Positions 56,711 to 64,000 of a stretch of DNA of 64,000 bases are shown here, piece by piece (positions within the stretch are counted from its first letter, which is position 1; each line of letters begins with the position of its first letter). Below the pieces are notes generated by a model. The model did not search any database, had not been told where the DNA came from, and saw only the letters and a list, made by a program, of their open reading frames with translations. This DNA comes from Leptothermofonsia sichuanensis E412 (GTDB lineage: Bacteria > Cyanobacteriota > Cyanobacteriia > Leptolyngbyales > Leptolyngbyaceae), in NCBI RefSeq assembly GCF_019891175.1, contig NZ_CP072600.1, forward strand, positions 4,030,001 through 4,094,000, in the 5' to 3' direction. Both the position numbers and the translations under genes were made by a program.

Positions 56711-56777
56711 TATTTGTTATAAGGTAATTGCTCAACTGGGGGTTGACAAGGCGAGAAAGAACACTAGAGTTAAAGGC

Positions 56778-57887
56778 ATGAAAGAGCTTCCAGACCTCAA
56801 GCAACTCACAGACTCTGATAAGGACAGGCTGATCCAGACACTGTGGGATGAGCTGCAAAAGTTGCAACAAAAGAAGCCGAAAAAGACATCCAAGAATTCC
56901 AGTTTACCCCCTGCTCAAGGATTCAAAGCAGCAGTTAGCGAGCCTTCTGGCTCCCAAGAGATAAATCGAAGTGCGAGTGTGGGACGCTGTGGTGGTGGGC
57001 GTAAGCTGACTCCGAATCCCGACCAAATTATCCGCGCCGAAGTGAACAGGTGCAAAACTTGTGGTGTGAGTCTGTCTGGAACCCTTCAGCAATTGCTGCA
57101 ACGCTATGAAAAAGTGGAGATTCCACCGATTCACCCGGTTGTGACTCAAGTGGAACGGTATGGTTGCACCTGTCCGGGTTGTGGAGAAGTTCAATTGGCT
57201 CCAGTTCCGGTGGGACTAGAACCCGGCAGTCCCTTCGGCGATGGGGTGGCGGCCTTAGTCACGACGTTGCGCTACGGTCATGCAATCAGCTATGCGCGGC
57301 TGAGTCAACTGATGTCGGAGGTGTTCAATTTAGCGATTTCCGAAGGTGCTTTGGCAAGTCTTTTTCAACGAGTCAAAACGCAATTAGACCCATCGATTGC
57401 GGCGATTGTGCAGCGCTTACGCAGTTCCCGACTGGTCGGCAGCGATGAAACCAGTGCGCGGCTGAGAGGCAAGACGGTATGGGAATGGGTGTTTCAAAAT
57501 GCTCAAGTCTGCTTGCATGTGATTCGCCCGTCCCGTGGGGCAGAGGTGATTGAGCACGTGATGGCAGGGCATCGTCCTGAGATTTGGGTGTCGGATTTGT
57601 TCAGCGCTCAAAAGAAACATCCTGCGTCAGATTGGCAAGTCTGCTTAGCCCATCAGTTGCGCGATTGTCAGTATGGCATTGATGCCGGGGATACGATCTT
57701 TTCGCCTCGGATGAAGCGGTTAGTCTTACGCGCTTGTGCTTGGCATCGACGCTGGGAGCAATTGTCTGCTTCGACGCAATATCAATATCGCTGCCGGATC
57801 AACCGAGAATTAGACCAAGCACTCGCCCTGTGTCCGACTCAAGCCGATGGCATTCGGCTGGGTCGTGTTCTAGACTTGTTGTTTTAG
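56778..57887 (+). pseudogene. IS66-family transposase, truncated by IS1
   Basis: 369 residues. The Lys-rich start and TSKNSSLPPAQGFKAA leader, the zinc-like CKTCGVSL...CTCPGCGEVQ pair, GDGVAALVTTLRYGHAISYARL and VGSDETSARLRGKTVWEWVF (first catalytic Asp) identify an IS66-type transposase. The family is usually ~450-500 residues; the end with the last catalytic Glu and the SER(A/E)LRP-type block is missing. The frame ends at TAG, whose last G is the first base of the IS1 element, so IS1 insertion cut the gene. No autonomous function is expected. Confidence 0.85.
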
Positions 57888-57888
57888 G

Positions 57889-58356
57889 TTAGATAGCAAA
57901 ACCAAACTCATAACGGTTAATAAATAGCCCAATCACAATGTCATGCATCAGAATGGACTTAGAAAAGCAAATAGTTTTGCGAGCTAATCGCTTCAAGCGC
58001 GTGCGTAAAGTCAAATGCTTACGCTCAATCTTCTGCGTGTTCTGTTTGCCAACGGTATGAAGACTTGGGTCAAGCTGCCGCTCATAGGTTCCCCAACCAT
58101 CTGTGTAAAACTGCATAATTCCAAACGGTTCTAATAACGCTTTGAGTTGGAGGAATGCTTCATCTTGATGCGTCGCCAACACATAAGCTAATATTTTTCC
58201 ACTGTGATGGTCAATTGCATGCCATAACCAACGTTGCTGGGCTTTAGACTGGACAAAACTCCACATTTCATCGGCTTCTGCCTCTGTATCTTCCCACTGG
58301 CAAAGCTTTACGATGCTTTGAGCGGGTTCCAACTCAGCCAGTTTGAGTTCATTCAC
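57889..58356 (-). CDS. IS1 transposase, InsB part
   Basis: 155 residues in the frame after the slip. TEAEADEMWSFVQSKAQQRW begins the catalytic domain (first Asp in the DEMW block). ILAYVLATHQDEAF, FYTDGWGTYERQL (second Asp) and KQNTQKIERKHLTLRTRLKR (Glu) complete the DDE set. Its own initiation (MNELKLAEL) is possible, but the working product is probably the InsAB fusion made by a -1 shift on the A8 run. The C-terminal LMHDIVIGLFINRYEFG is the family end. Confidence 0.85.
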   Translation of the reverse strand: MNELKLAELEPAQSIVKLCQWEDTEAEADEMWSFVQSKAQQRWLWHAIDHHSGKILAYVLATHQDEAFLQLKALLEPFGIMQFYTDGWGTYERQLDPSLHTVGKQNTQKIERKHLTLRTRLKRLARKTICFSKSILMHDIVIGLFINRYEFGFAI

Positions 58357-58672
58357 GGCTTTGAGTTGACGATCTTTTTTTTAATTCCTCAATCACCGTC
58401 GTTGGACTAATGTGAAGGACACGGGCAGTGTCTCGAATCCCACTCCCATTCATTGCCATATCGCTGATTTGTTGCTTGACTTCAGGCAGATACCCTTGAT
58501 AGGTGTATTGCAAAATAAAGGTGCGCCGATGGCATCCTGAGTTTTGACAAAAGTAGCGCTGTTTGCCGTCTGGTGTTGTGCCGTGTTTGATCACCTCAAT
58601 CCCATCACACACAGGGCAGTGAATTGGTTCTAATACCATAACTTGAGTTCCCGCAACTACTGACTTCTCCAT
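58349..58672 (-). CDS. IS1 InsA protein
   Basis: 107 residues. A zinc-finger-like N-terminus (CPVCDGIEVIKHG, then RYFCQNSGCHRRTFILQYTY) and a helix-turn-helix (GSGIRDTARVLHISPTTVIEEL) match InsA, which binds the ends and represses transposition. The frame runs over AAAAAAAA into KKRSSTQSRE; shifting back by one base joins InsB at KKKDRQLKAVNELK. The ATG at 58672 lies within the right end of the element. Confidence 0.85.
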   Translation of the reverse strand: MEKSVVAGTQVMVLEPIHCPVCDGIEVIKHGTTPDGKQRYFCQNSGCHRRTFILQYTYQGYLPEVKQQISDMAMNGSGIRDTARVLHISPTTVIEELKKRSSTQSRE

Positions 58673-59509
58673 CTAACCAGTTCTTCGTAAGGAAAACAAC
58701 AAACCTAGAACATTACCCAACGCCTGATGTAACCGCTGATGATTGTAAAACTCGAAGTAGTTCCCCAATCCCTCCATCGCAACCGCGACCGTTGAATAAT
58801 CTTTGAGATACACCTCCTCATATTTGACACTGCGCCAAAGCCGTTCGATAAAGATGTTGTCGAACGCTCGTCCTTTGCCATCGTGAGAGATCCGAATATC
58901 CCTGCTTTCCAGGTAGCTCGTGAACGGATGGCTTGTGAACTGGCTGCCCTGGTCGGAGTTGAAGATCACAGGCTGTCCGAGTTGTAAGGCTTGTTCCAGT
59001 GCCACCAGGCAGAAGTGGATATCCATTGTGTTAGACAACTGCCACGAGAGAACATAGCGACTGTACCAATCAATGATCGCAACGAGATACACAAAGCCCC
59101 TGGCAAGCCGAATATAGGTAATGTCAGTACTCCAAACTAAATTCGGCGCATCAATCGTCAATCCTTTGAGCAGATAGGGATAACGTCGTGCATTATCCGC
59201 AGGAATCGTCGTGCGGGGACGAGGATAAATCGCTTCGATGCCCATTTGCCGCATCATTCGTGCTACCCGCTTATGATTGACTACTTCGCCCTGCGTTCTC
59301 AGCCACGCTGTCATGCGGCGAATGCCATAAAACGGCGTTTTGGTGTACTGAGCATCAATCAGATTCATCAGATGCAACTCGTAAGCGTCTACGGCAACGG
59401 GCTTGTAGTACCAACTGGAGCGGGCTAAATCGAGCAATTCGCATTGACGTGCCACACTAATGTCGGAATGATTTGGCTCCACCAGTTGGCGTTTATGATC
59501 GAGCGACAA
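58673..59509 (-). pseudogene. IS3 transposase OrfB, altered C-terminus
   Basis: 278 residues. DDE residues are in LVWSTDITYIRLARGFVYLV, VIFNSDQGSQFTSHPF and FDNIFIERLWRSVKYEEVYL, so the catalytic core is intact. The family would continue after NHQRLHQALG with YRTPAEVY or similar; here it reads NVLGLLFSLRRTG and stops inside the IS1 end, so the last residues are foreign. OrfB is normally made as an OrfAB fusion by a -1 shift at the nine-A run at 59517-59525 (minus strand). Confidence 0.82.
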
Positions 59510-59862
59510 TGCCAGATTTTTTTTTCAACCAGTCCAACTCGACTTTGAGTTGCCCAATCTGCTGATACAGGCTTGCCGTTAAGTCCTCCTGTTCCTTCTG
59601 GCTTTGGGCACGCCGGGATGAGAAGATGCCGGGCAGTTCGTCAAGGACTTGTTTCTTCCACTGGTGGATCTGCGTCGGATGTACCCCGTGTTCGGTTGCC
59701 AGTTCGTTCACCGTTTTCAGTCCTTTGATCGCTTCGATAGCGACCTTGGCTTTGAATTCTGCACTGTGTTGTTTGCGCTGCATACCTTGATTGTCTCCGT
59801 AGTTCGACTGGTTCTGCGGGCAGCGACTCTATCTTATTCCTCTGTCTAGTTTTCGGGGTACA
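58675..59862 (-). mobile_element. IS3-family insertion sequence, 3-prime end lost
   Basis: The 5-prime end on the minus strand is TGTACCCCGAAAACTAGACA (up to 59862). The transposase C-terminal end and right terminal repeat are replaced by sequence adjoining the IS1. Confidence 0.8.
59493..59783 (-). CDS. IS3 transposase OrfA (helix-turn-helix part)
   Basis: 96 residues: MQRKQHSAEFKAKVAIEAIK, helix-turn-helix TVNELATEHGVHPTQIHQWK and a leucine-zipper-like tail (SLYQQIGQLKVELDWLKKK). The AAAAAAAAA run at its end is the shift site for OrfB. Confidence 0.88.
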   Translation of the reverse strand: MQRKQHSAEFKAKVAIEAIKGLKTVNELATEHGVHPTQIHQWKKQVLDELPGIFSSRRAQSQKEQEDLTASLYQQIGQLKVELDWLKKKSGIVARS

Positions 59863-59923
59863 TCATAGCCATTTCGGAAGTCTTACCTTTTGTAAATCAT
59901 CGAATGTACCTAATGCAGGTTGC

Positions 59924-60101
59924 CGAAAATAACCCGCCAGTTTCAGGTTGAACCACAAAGACACAAAGCGCACTAAAAGCCTATCCGAAAAGCCCCAATG
60001 GACAAAGCTCAAACCTAGACTGAGGAAGTTTTCGGATAGGTTTTAAGAAACGTTGTTTCCCTTCGTGCCCTTGTGGTGAAAAACTTCTGCCGCAATGCAC
60101 T
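59924..60101 (+). repeat. Dispersed repeat family b, copy 4, interrupted by a family d element
   Basis: GCCGAAAATAACCCGCCAG, CACAAAGACACAAAGCGCAC, then the insertion, then AAGAAACG...CTTGTGGTGAAAAAC and GCCGCAATGCAC. Without the insertion it would match 21073-21191 block for block. Confidence 0.85.
59974..60045. mobile_element. Miniature element family d, copy 3, at a TA target
   Basis: TA at both ends (59974-59975 and 60044-60045). Ends AAAGCCTATCCGAAAAGCCC and GTTTTCGGATAGGTTT are inverted; insertion adds 70 bases relative to the empty site at 21073-21191. Family g follows at 60118-60215. The rest of 59863-60386 has no gene. Confidence 0.9.
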
Positions 60102-60395
60102 AATCATCCCTAGAATGCCGGTACAGAAATCGGATTTCTTCTACCGGATGCCCAGGTTTCGTTGAATTTCTCACCAGAAATCCGATTTCTTGGAATTCTG
60201 AACTGATGCTCTAGTGGCTCAAGTTAGGAATGAACCTTAGAGGCTTACCAGAAAACCTTGAAGATGCTGTGAGCATCCGTAGTTCCCTCATCGTTTTTAC
60301 AAGTGAGTGCCCCATTTGTGAATCTGCATTAAATTTTTCACTGAATCTTCCCGATGCGATCCAATTCCAGGGTTCTTCCCTCTCGGTATACCTTG

Positions 60396-60878
60396 TCAGG
60401 GTATAGTTTTTACTTGTTTAAAGGACTGAAAACGCAAGGTTAACAGTGAATCTAACTCAGGTTTATACGTCGTATGACACTGGTTGAGACAAGCAGTAAT
60501 CGCCTCCTTAAATGCAGAGAAGTCAGCATAATAAATCGAATATAAGCATTGCTTCTTGACAAACTTCCACAAGCGCTCAATCAAGTTGAGATTGGGAGAA
60601 TAGACCGTTAGATACAACAACTCAATGTTCAATGATTGAGCCAACTCCATCACAACCGCACACTTCTGATACCGAGCGTTATCCAACACAAGCGTAATCG
60701 GAATGTCTAATCCCAGAGCTGCCAGTTTGTGCAGTAATTCACAGACACTTTGAGCGTTGATATAAGTCTCATTGGTGACGGTGATTAACGCATGAGTCAC
60801 GGCGTTGAGGGCCCCTAAGACATTGAACCGTTGCCTTCCTGCCCCCGACTTGATAAACAAGCGTTCAAAGCACCACAA
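60396..60878 (-). CDS. IS630 transposase, C-terminal part (copy 1)
   Basis: 160 residues, the end of the DDE domain: LVLDNARYQKCAVVMELAQS with the second catalytic Asp, LTVYSPNLNLIERLWKFVKK with the last Glu. The N-terminal part lies in another frame at 60865-61434. The true shift point is upstream, at a run of seven A (60973-60979, minus strand): reading past it in the +1 frame gives LDPRLQEAKAG, which then runs into this domain. Confidence 0.85.
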   Translation of the reverse strand: MWCFERLFIKSGAGRQRFNVLGALNAVTHALITVTNETYINAQSVCELLHKLAALGLDIPITLVLDNARYQKCAVVMELAQSLNIELLYLTVYSPNLNLIERLWKFVKKQCLYSIYYADFSAFKEAITACLNQCHTTYKPELDSLLTLRFQSFKQVKTIP

Positions 60879-61434
60879 AAACCCTAAGTAGGCCCCCAGA
60901 ACAAAATGGGCAGCATCGACAAAGAAGACGGCTCTCTGACCTGCTTTTGCCTCTTGCAGTCGTGGGTCTAGTTTTTTTGACGAACTCCTCCTGCGCTTCT
61001 ACATCAGCTTTGGCGGGCAACATCCCCACTCGCCGACAACGCATCCCCATCGATTTGAGAAACACCCTCACTTGCTCCCGACTACGGACAATACCAGTCA
61101 GTTCTTCGATCTTGGCGCAAGCCTGCGCTAGGGTCTTTGGAGGATTTGCCCGGAAGTATGCTTCCAAAGTCTGTTGATGTTGTTTCAGTTCACTCTGGGG
61201 TCGATAAAAGGTCAATTCTTTGAGATTGCCGATCCCCCCAGTTTCATAATCTCGCAGATAGCTCAACAACGTTGGTTTTGTCACCCGAAGCAACCGGGTA
61301 ATTTCCTGATGCGAGTATCCTTGACTTTTGAGATACAACGCTTCCATTTTTTGTTGCACACGCGGATGTGGATGGTGAAAGCGTTCGTAATGTAGTTGCT
61401 CAATCTCTTCGGCACTAAAGCTCAGTTGGATCAT
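60865..61434 (-). CDS. IS630 transposase, N-terminal part (copy 1)
   Basis: 189 residues: helix-turn-helix region VQQKMEALYLKSQGYSHQEI and LLRVTKPTLLSYLRDYETGG, then VRVFLKSMGMRCRRVGMLPA. After EEFVKK the frame continues as TRPTTARGKSRSESRLLCRC, clearly out of phase with the conserved sequence. The start at 61434 (MIQLSFSAEEIEQLHYERFH) is supported by the identical second copy. Confidence 0.85.
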   Translation of the reverse strand: MIQLSFSAEEIEQLHYERFHHPHPRVQQKMEALYLKSQGYSHQEITRLLRVTKPTLLSYLRDYETGGIGNLKELTFYRPQSELKQHQQTLEAYFRANPPKTLAQACAKIEELTGIVRSREQVRVFLKSMGMRCRRVGMLPAKADVEAQEEFVKKTRPTTARGKSRSESRLLCRCCPFCSGGLLRVFVVL

Positions 61435-61516
61435 TGGGAGGCACCGTGCTCAACACTCAACGGTCTACCTCATTTCTACTTTATCTAGAGGGTAAAATCT
61501 ATACCCCGGCAAAGTA

Positions 61517-61829
61517 TAAATCCACAGAAGAGAAAAAATTTGTTCTTTTTTTCTCCGTGTTTCCAGGATGGTTGTGTCATCTCTCTCAAGAAATAATCCG
61601 AATGTAATCAATAAAACTGCTTCCCAATGCACTCTGCGATCGCCCAGGGTGCAATGTGGCTGAATCCTCAACCGGACGCACCAACCAATGGGTCTGGTTG
61701 CTAGATCAGGCTTTTTCGAGGCAATTGATGGATTGCAGTGCCAGCCCAGCCTGGGTTTGACACTGGTTTGGAATGGAAAGTTGCAGCGCTTTCCGGGATT
61801 GCTCATGTCGTTTTTTGGTAGACCCAGCA
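61517..61829. other. Gap between IS630 copy 1 and the DUF4347 gene
   Basis: 313 bases, with a run of short AT-rich tracts and no repeat I can name. A frame at 61688-61975 overlaps it but has no support. The promoter of the DUF4347 gene is presumably here. Confidence 0.4.
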
Positions 61830-62107
61830 ATGAACTTTACGCCTTCTCCCCTCTCAAACCCTGCTCAACCCCTTTCTCCTTCGCCCGATTCATCGTTTTA
61901 CGCTTCAGCGGCTCTGGAAAAGGCCCCCCTCCTTTCCGCTCCAGTTACATCGCGCTCCTCACTCCTCTTCATTGACTCCACGGTTGAAGACTATCAAAGC
62001 CTGATGGCGGGGGTAAATGCAGGCACTGAAGTTTACCTGCTTGATTCAACCCAGGATGCGATCGCCCAGATCACCAATACCTTAATGGGACGGGAAGGTA
62101 TACCTTG

Positions 62108-62590
62108 TCAGGGTATAGTTTTTACTTGTTTAAAGGACTGAAAACGCAAGGTTAACAGTGAATCTAACTCAGGTTTATACGTCGTATGACACTGGTTGAG
62201 ACAAGCAGTAATCGCCTCCTTAAATGCAGAGAAGTCAGCATAATAAATCGAATATAAGCATTGCTTCTTGACAAACTTCCACAAGCGCTCAATCAAGTTG
62301 AGATTGGGAGAATAGACCGTTAGATACAACAACTCAATGTTCAATGATTGAGCCAACTCCATCACAATCGCACACTTCTGATACCGAGCGTTATCCAACA
62401 CAAGCGTAATCGGAATGTCTAATCCCAGAGCTGCCAGTTTGTGCAGTAATTCACAGACACTTTGAGCGTTGATATAAGTCTCATTGGTGACGGTGATTAA
62501 CGCATGAGTCACGGCGTTGAGGGCCCCTAAGACATTGAACCGTTGCCTTCCTGCCCCCGACTTGATAAACAAGCGTTCAAAGCACCACAA
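62108..62590 (-). CDS. IS630 transposase, C-terminal part (copy 2)
   Basis: Identical to the copy 1 fragment except AIVMELAQS instead of AVVMELAQS. It has the same DDE residues (LVLDNARYQKC, NLNLIERLWKF). Confidence 0.85.
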   Translation of the reverse strand: MWCFERLFIKSGAGRQRFNVLGALNAVTHALITVTNETYINAQSVCELLHKLAALGLDIPITLVLDNARYQKCAIVMELAQSLNIELLYLTVYSPNLNLIERLWKFVKKQCLYSIYYADFSAFKEAITACLNQCHTTYKPELDSLLTLRFQSFKQVKTIP

Positions 62591-63146
62591 AAACCCTAAG
62601 TAGGCCCCCAGAACAAAATGGGCAGCATCGACAAAGAAGACGGCTCTCTGACCTGCTTTTGCCTCTTGCAGTCGTGGGTCTAGTTTTTTTGACGAACTCC
62701 TCCTGCGCTTCTACATCAGCTTTGGCGGGCAACATCCCCACTCGCCGACAACGCATCCCCATCGATTTGAGAAACACCCTCACTTGCTCCCGACTACGGA
62801 CAATACCAGTCAGTTCTTCGATCTTGGCGCAAGCCTGCGCTAGGGTCTTTGGAGGATTTGCCCGGAAGTATGCTTCCAAAGTCTGTTGATGTTGTTTCAG
62901 TTCACTCTGGGGTCGATAAAAGGTCAATTCTTTGAGATTGCCGATCCCCCCAGTTTCATAATCTCGCAGATAGCTCAACAACGTTGGTTTTGTCACCCGA
63001 AGCAACCGGGTAATTTCCTGATGCGAGTATCCTTGACTTTTGAGATACAACGCTTCCATTTTTTGTTGCACACGCGGATGTGGATGGTGAAAGCGTTCGT
63101 AATGTAGTTGCTCAATCTCTTCGGCACTAAAGCTCAGTTGGATCAT
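62577..63146 (-). CDS. IS630 transposase, N-terminal part (copy 2)
   Basis: Identical in sequence to the copy 1 N-terminal frame, including the run of seven A (62685-62691, minus strand) at which the reading frame leaves the conserved transposase sequence. The helix-turn-helix and the start MIQLSFSAEEIEQLHYERFH are the same. Confidence 0.85.
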   Translation of the reverse strand: MIQLSFSAEEIEQLHYERFHHPHPRVQQKMEALYLKSQGYSHQEITRLLRVTKPTLLSYLRDYETGGIGNLKELTFYRPQSELKQHQQTLEAYFRANPPKTLAQACAKIEELTGIVRSREQVRVFLKSMGMRCRRVGMLPAKADVEAQEEFVKKTRPTTARGKSRSESRLLCRCCPFCSGGLLRVFVVL

Positions 63147-63693
63147 TGGGAGGCACCGTGCTCAACACTCAACGGTCTACCTCATTTCTACTTTATCTAG
63201 AGGGTAAAATCTATACCCCGGCAAAGTATATTTCCAGCATCCACATTGTTTCCCACGGAGAAGCGGGCGGCATTCGCCTGGGCAGCGACTGGCTGAACCT
63301 CAACAGCCTGCAAACCTACGCCAGCCAGCTCCAGTCCTGGGGTACTGCCCTGACGGAGGATGCGGATATTTTGCTCTATGGCTGTAATGTGGCAGAAGGC
63401 GAACTGGGTCAGGCTTTTGTGCAAATCATGAGCCAGTTGACCGGGGCAGATATTGCCGCCTCCAGTAACCTGACTGGGAGTGCTGCTCTGGGAGGAGACT
63501 GGGTACTGGAAGTGAATACAGGCAACATCGAGGCATTATTACCGTTTGCATCCAGTGTCCTGGTCAATTACGGGTCAATTTTACCTGTTGGACCCGACGG
63601 CTTTGGCTACATCGCAGCATCTACTCAGCTTCAGTTAATTGACCTGGTGCCAGGCGCTCCCGATGTATTTAATACGGGTCTGGTAGGAGATGA

Positions 63694-63699
63694 CCCCCC
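63694..63699 (+). other. Poly-C run with apparent one-base deletion in the DUF4347 gene
   Basis: Six C in TGACCCCCCGG. Frame 1 upstream gives VGDDPP and then nonsense to a stop at 63793; adding one C joins the conserved continuation GLPIDLGSNTF. Confidence 0.75.
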
Positions 63700-64000
63700 G
63701 GTCTTCCAATTGATCTGGGAAGCAATACCTTCCGCTTCTATGGGCAGAGCTACACCGGAAACAATCAACTGTTTGTCAGTGCCAATGGACTGATTACCTT
63801 TGGTAGCGGTAACTCTGCTTTTTCAAATACTGATTTCACTTCTAGCCCTACTCAGGCGGCGATCGCCCCTGTCTGGGATGACTGGAGAGCAGATAACGGC
63901 GGCAGCGTTCTTTATCAGTTCCGGGATTTAAACGGCGATGGCACTAACGACGAATTGATTATTGAATGGAGCACTGTTCCTCACTTCAGTAACGTGCCAG

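Larger units (their letters stand above)
57887..58678 (-). mobile_element. IS1-family insertion sequence
   Basis: Ends GGTTAGATAGC (57887) and its counterpart GGTTAGATGGA (minus strand, from 58678). Length is about 792 bases, with two frames joined at a run of eight A on the minus strand (58375-58382). No clean target duplication is seen; left and right flanks are instead inverted copies of one another (see findings). Confidence 0.8.
60389..61516 (-). mobile_element. IS630-family insertion sequence, copy 1
   Basis: 1128 bases, inverted ends with TATACCTTGTCAGGGTATAG on the left and TATACTTTGCCGGGGTATAG (minus strand) on the right including TA. TA flanks are at 60387-60388 and 61517-61518. 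It is nearly identical to the copy at 62101-63228; I saw one base difference (60656, C instead of T). Confidence 0.92.
62101..63228 (-). mobile_element. IS630-family insertion sequence, copy 2, inside the DUF4347 gene
   Basis: 1128 bases, same ends and frames as copy 1, TA flanks at 62099-62100 and 63229-63230. Offset from copy 1 is constant (1712 bases), so no length difference exists between them. Confidence 0.94.
61830..64000 (+). pseudogene. DUF4347-domain large surface protein gene, interrupted by IS630 and frameshifted (runs off window)
   Basis: DUF4347 stands at the N-terminus of large, repetitive cyanobacterial surface or adhesin-like proteins. The first 90 codons (MNFTPSPLSN ... SLLFIDSTVEDYQSLMAGVN, AGTEVYLLDSTQDAIAQITN, TLMGREG) end at the IS630 insertion at 62099. 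After it the frame resumes ISSIHIVSHGEAGGIRLGSD, ILLYGCNVAEGELGQAFVQI and LTGADIAASSNLTGSAALGG, all DUF4347. Removing the IS and one TA gives GREGISSIHIVSHGE with no loss. A second lesion lies at 63694-63699, a run of six C: with seven C the frame would continue GLPIDLGSNTFRFYGQSYTG and NQLFVSANGLITFGSGNS to the window edge. As written, the gene is inactive. Confidence 0.88.

Noticed and set aside
61688..61975. 95-codon plus-strand frame ahead of the DUF4347 gene
   Set aside because: It overlaps the recognised DUF4347 start in another frame.

Overview
The window is a stretch of cyanobacterial chromosome. The evidence is the gene content (FtrC, the SufR/suf module, Psb34, a cyanobacterial AbrB regulator, DUF1816, DUF4278, DUF3685 and DUF4347 proteins, cyanobacterial-type GshA), the very frequent HIP1 octamer GCGATCGC and its half-sites, and the 16S rRNA. 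The loose, repeat-rich layout suggests a filamentous, Leptolyngbya-like lineage; this is inference.

Layout. 1-1.9 kb: suf module with sufB (partial), ftrC and divergent sufR, with two SufR operators between ftrC and sufR. 2-12.6 kb: accessory genes (DUF4058, zinc-ribbon membrane protein, CLC channel with CBS domains, AbrB-type regulator with an acidic repeat tail, LTXXQ periplasmic protein, double SagB-type nitroreductase, SGNH hydrolase, gshA). 12.7-20.6 kb: dnaG overlapping an Rrf2 regulator, a host-attachment-like protein, a caspase-fold protease, and a subtilisin followed by a small I9-like protein. 21.6-31 kb: GDP-fucose synthase, hisH-rsmD, ilvC, an FAD reductase, psb34, a choline/betaine-type permease, galE, cutA. 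31-49 kb: HU, a GntR regulator, a HAD phosphatase, a receiver-DUF3685 protein, a MORN protein, rlmB/mrnC, a receiver-histidine kinase, a GHL10-like protein, a C39-like peptidase, nadC, ogt. 49.5-55 kb: a complete rRNA operon (16S, tRNA-Ile, tRNA-Ala, 23S, 5S) with promoter and terminator. 55-64 kb: thiE, a tRNA with anticodon CAT, then a pile of insertion sequences (IS1380 fragment, truncated IS66, IS1, truncated IS3, two IS630 copies). The second IS630 copy interrupts a DUF4347 gene that runs off the window.

Between the genes lies an unusually dense set of short dispersed repeats. At least four families (d, e, h and the 45.9-kb element) are flanked by TA dinucleotides and have inverted ends, as expected of miniature elements moved by IS630/Tc1-type transposases. 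One copy (59974-60045) sits inside another repeat whose uninterrupted copy is also in the window, giving a filled site and an empty site that differ by exactly one element plus a TA duplication. Several repeats end inside genes and supply their stop codons, and one supplies the C-terminal residues of RsmD. A separate family (a) has one upstream arm that can pair with either of two downstream arms.

Most genes are single transcription units. Clear couplings are rlmB after mrnC (overlap), rrf2 after dnaG (ATGA overlap), rsmD after hisH (TGATG overlap), and probably psb34 with the small gene after it and the subtilisin with the I9-like gene. I saw no CRISPR array and no recognised defence system or biosynthetic cluster.
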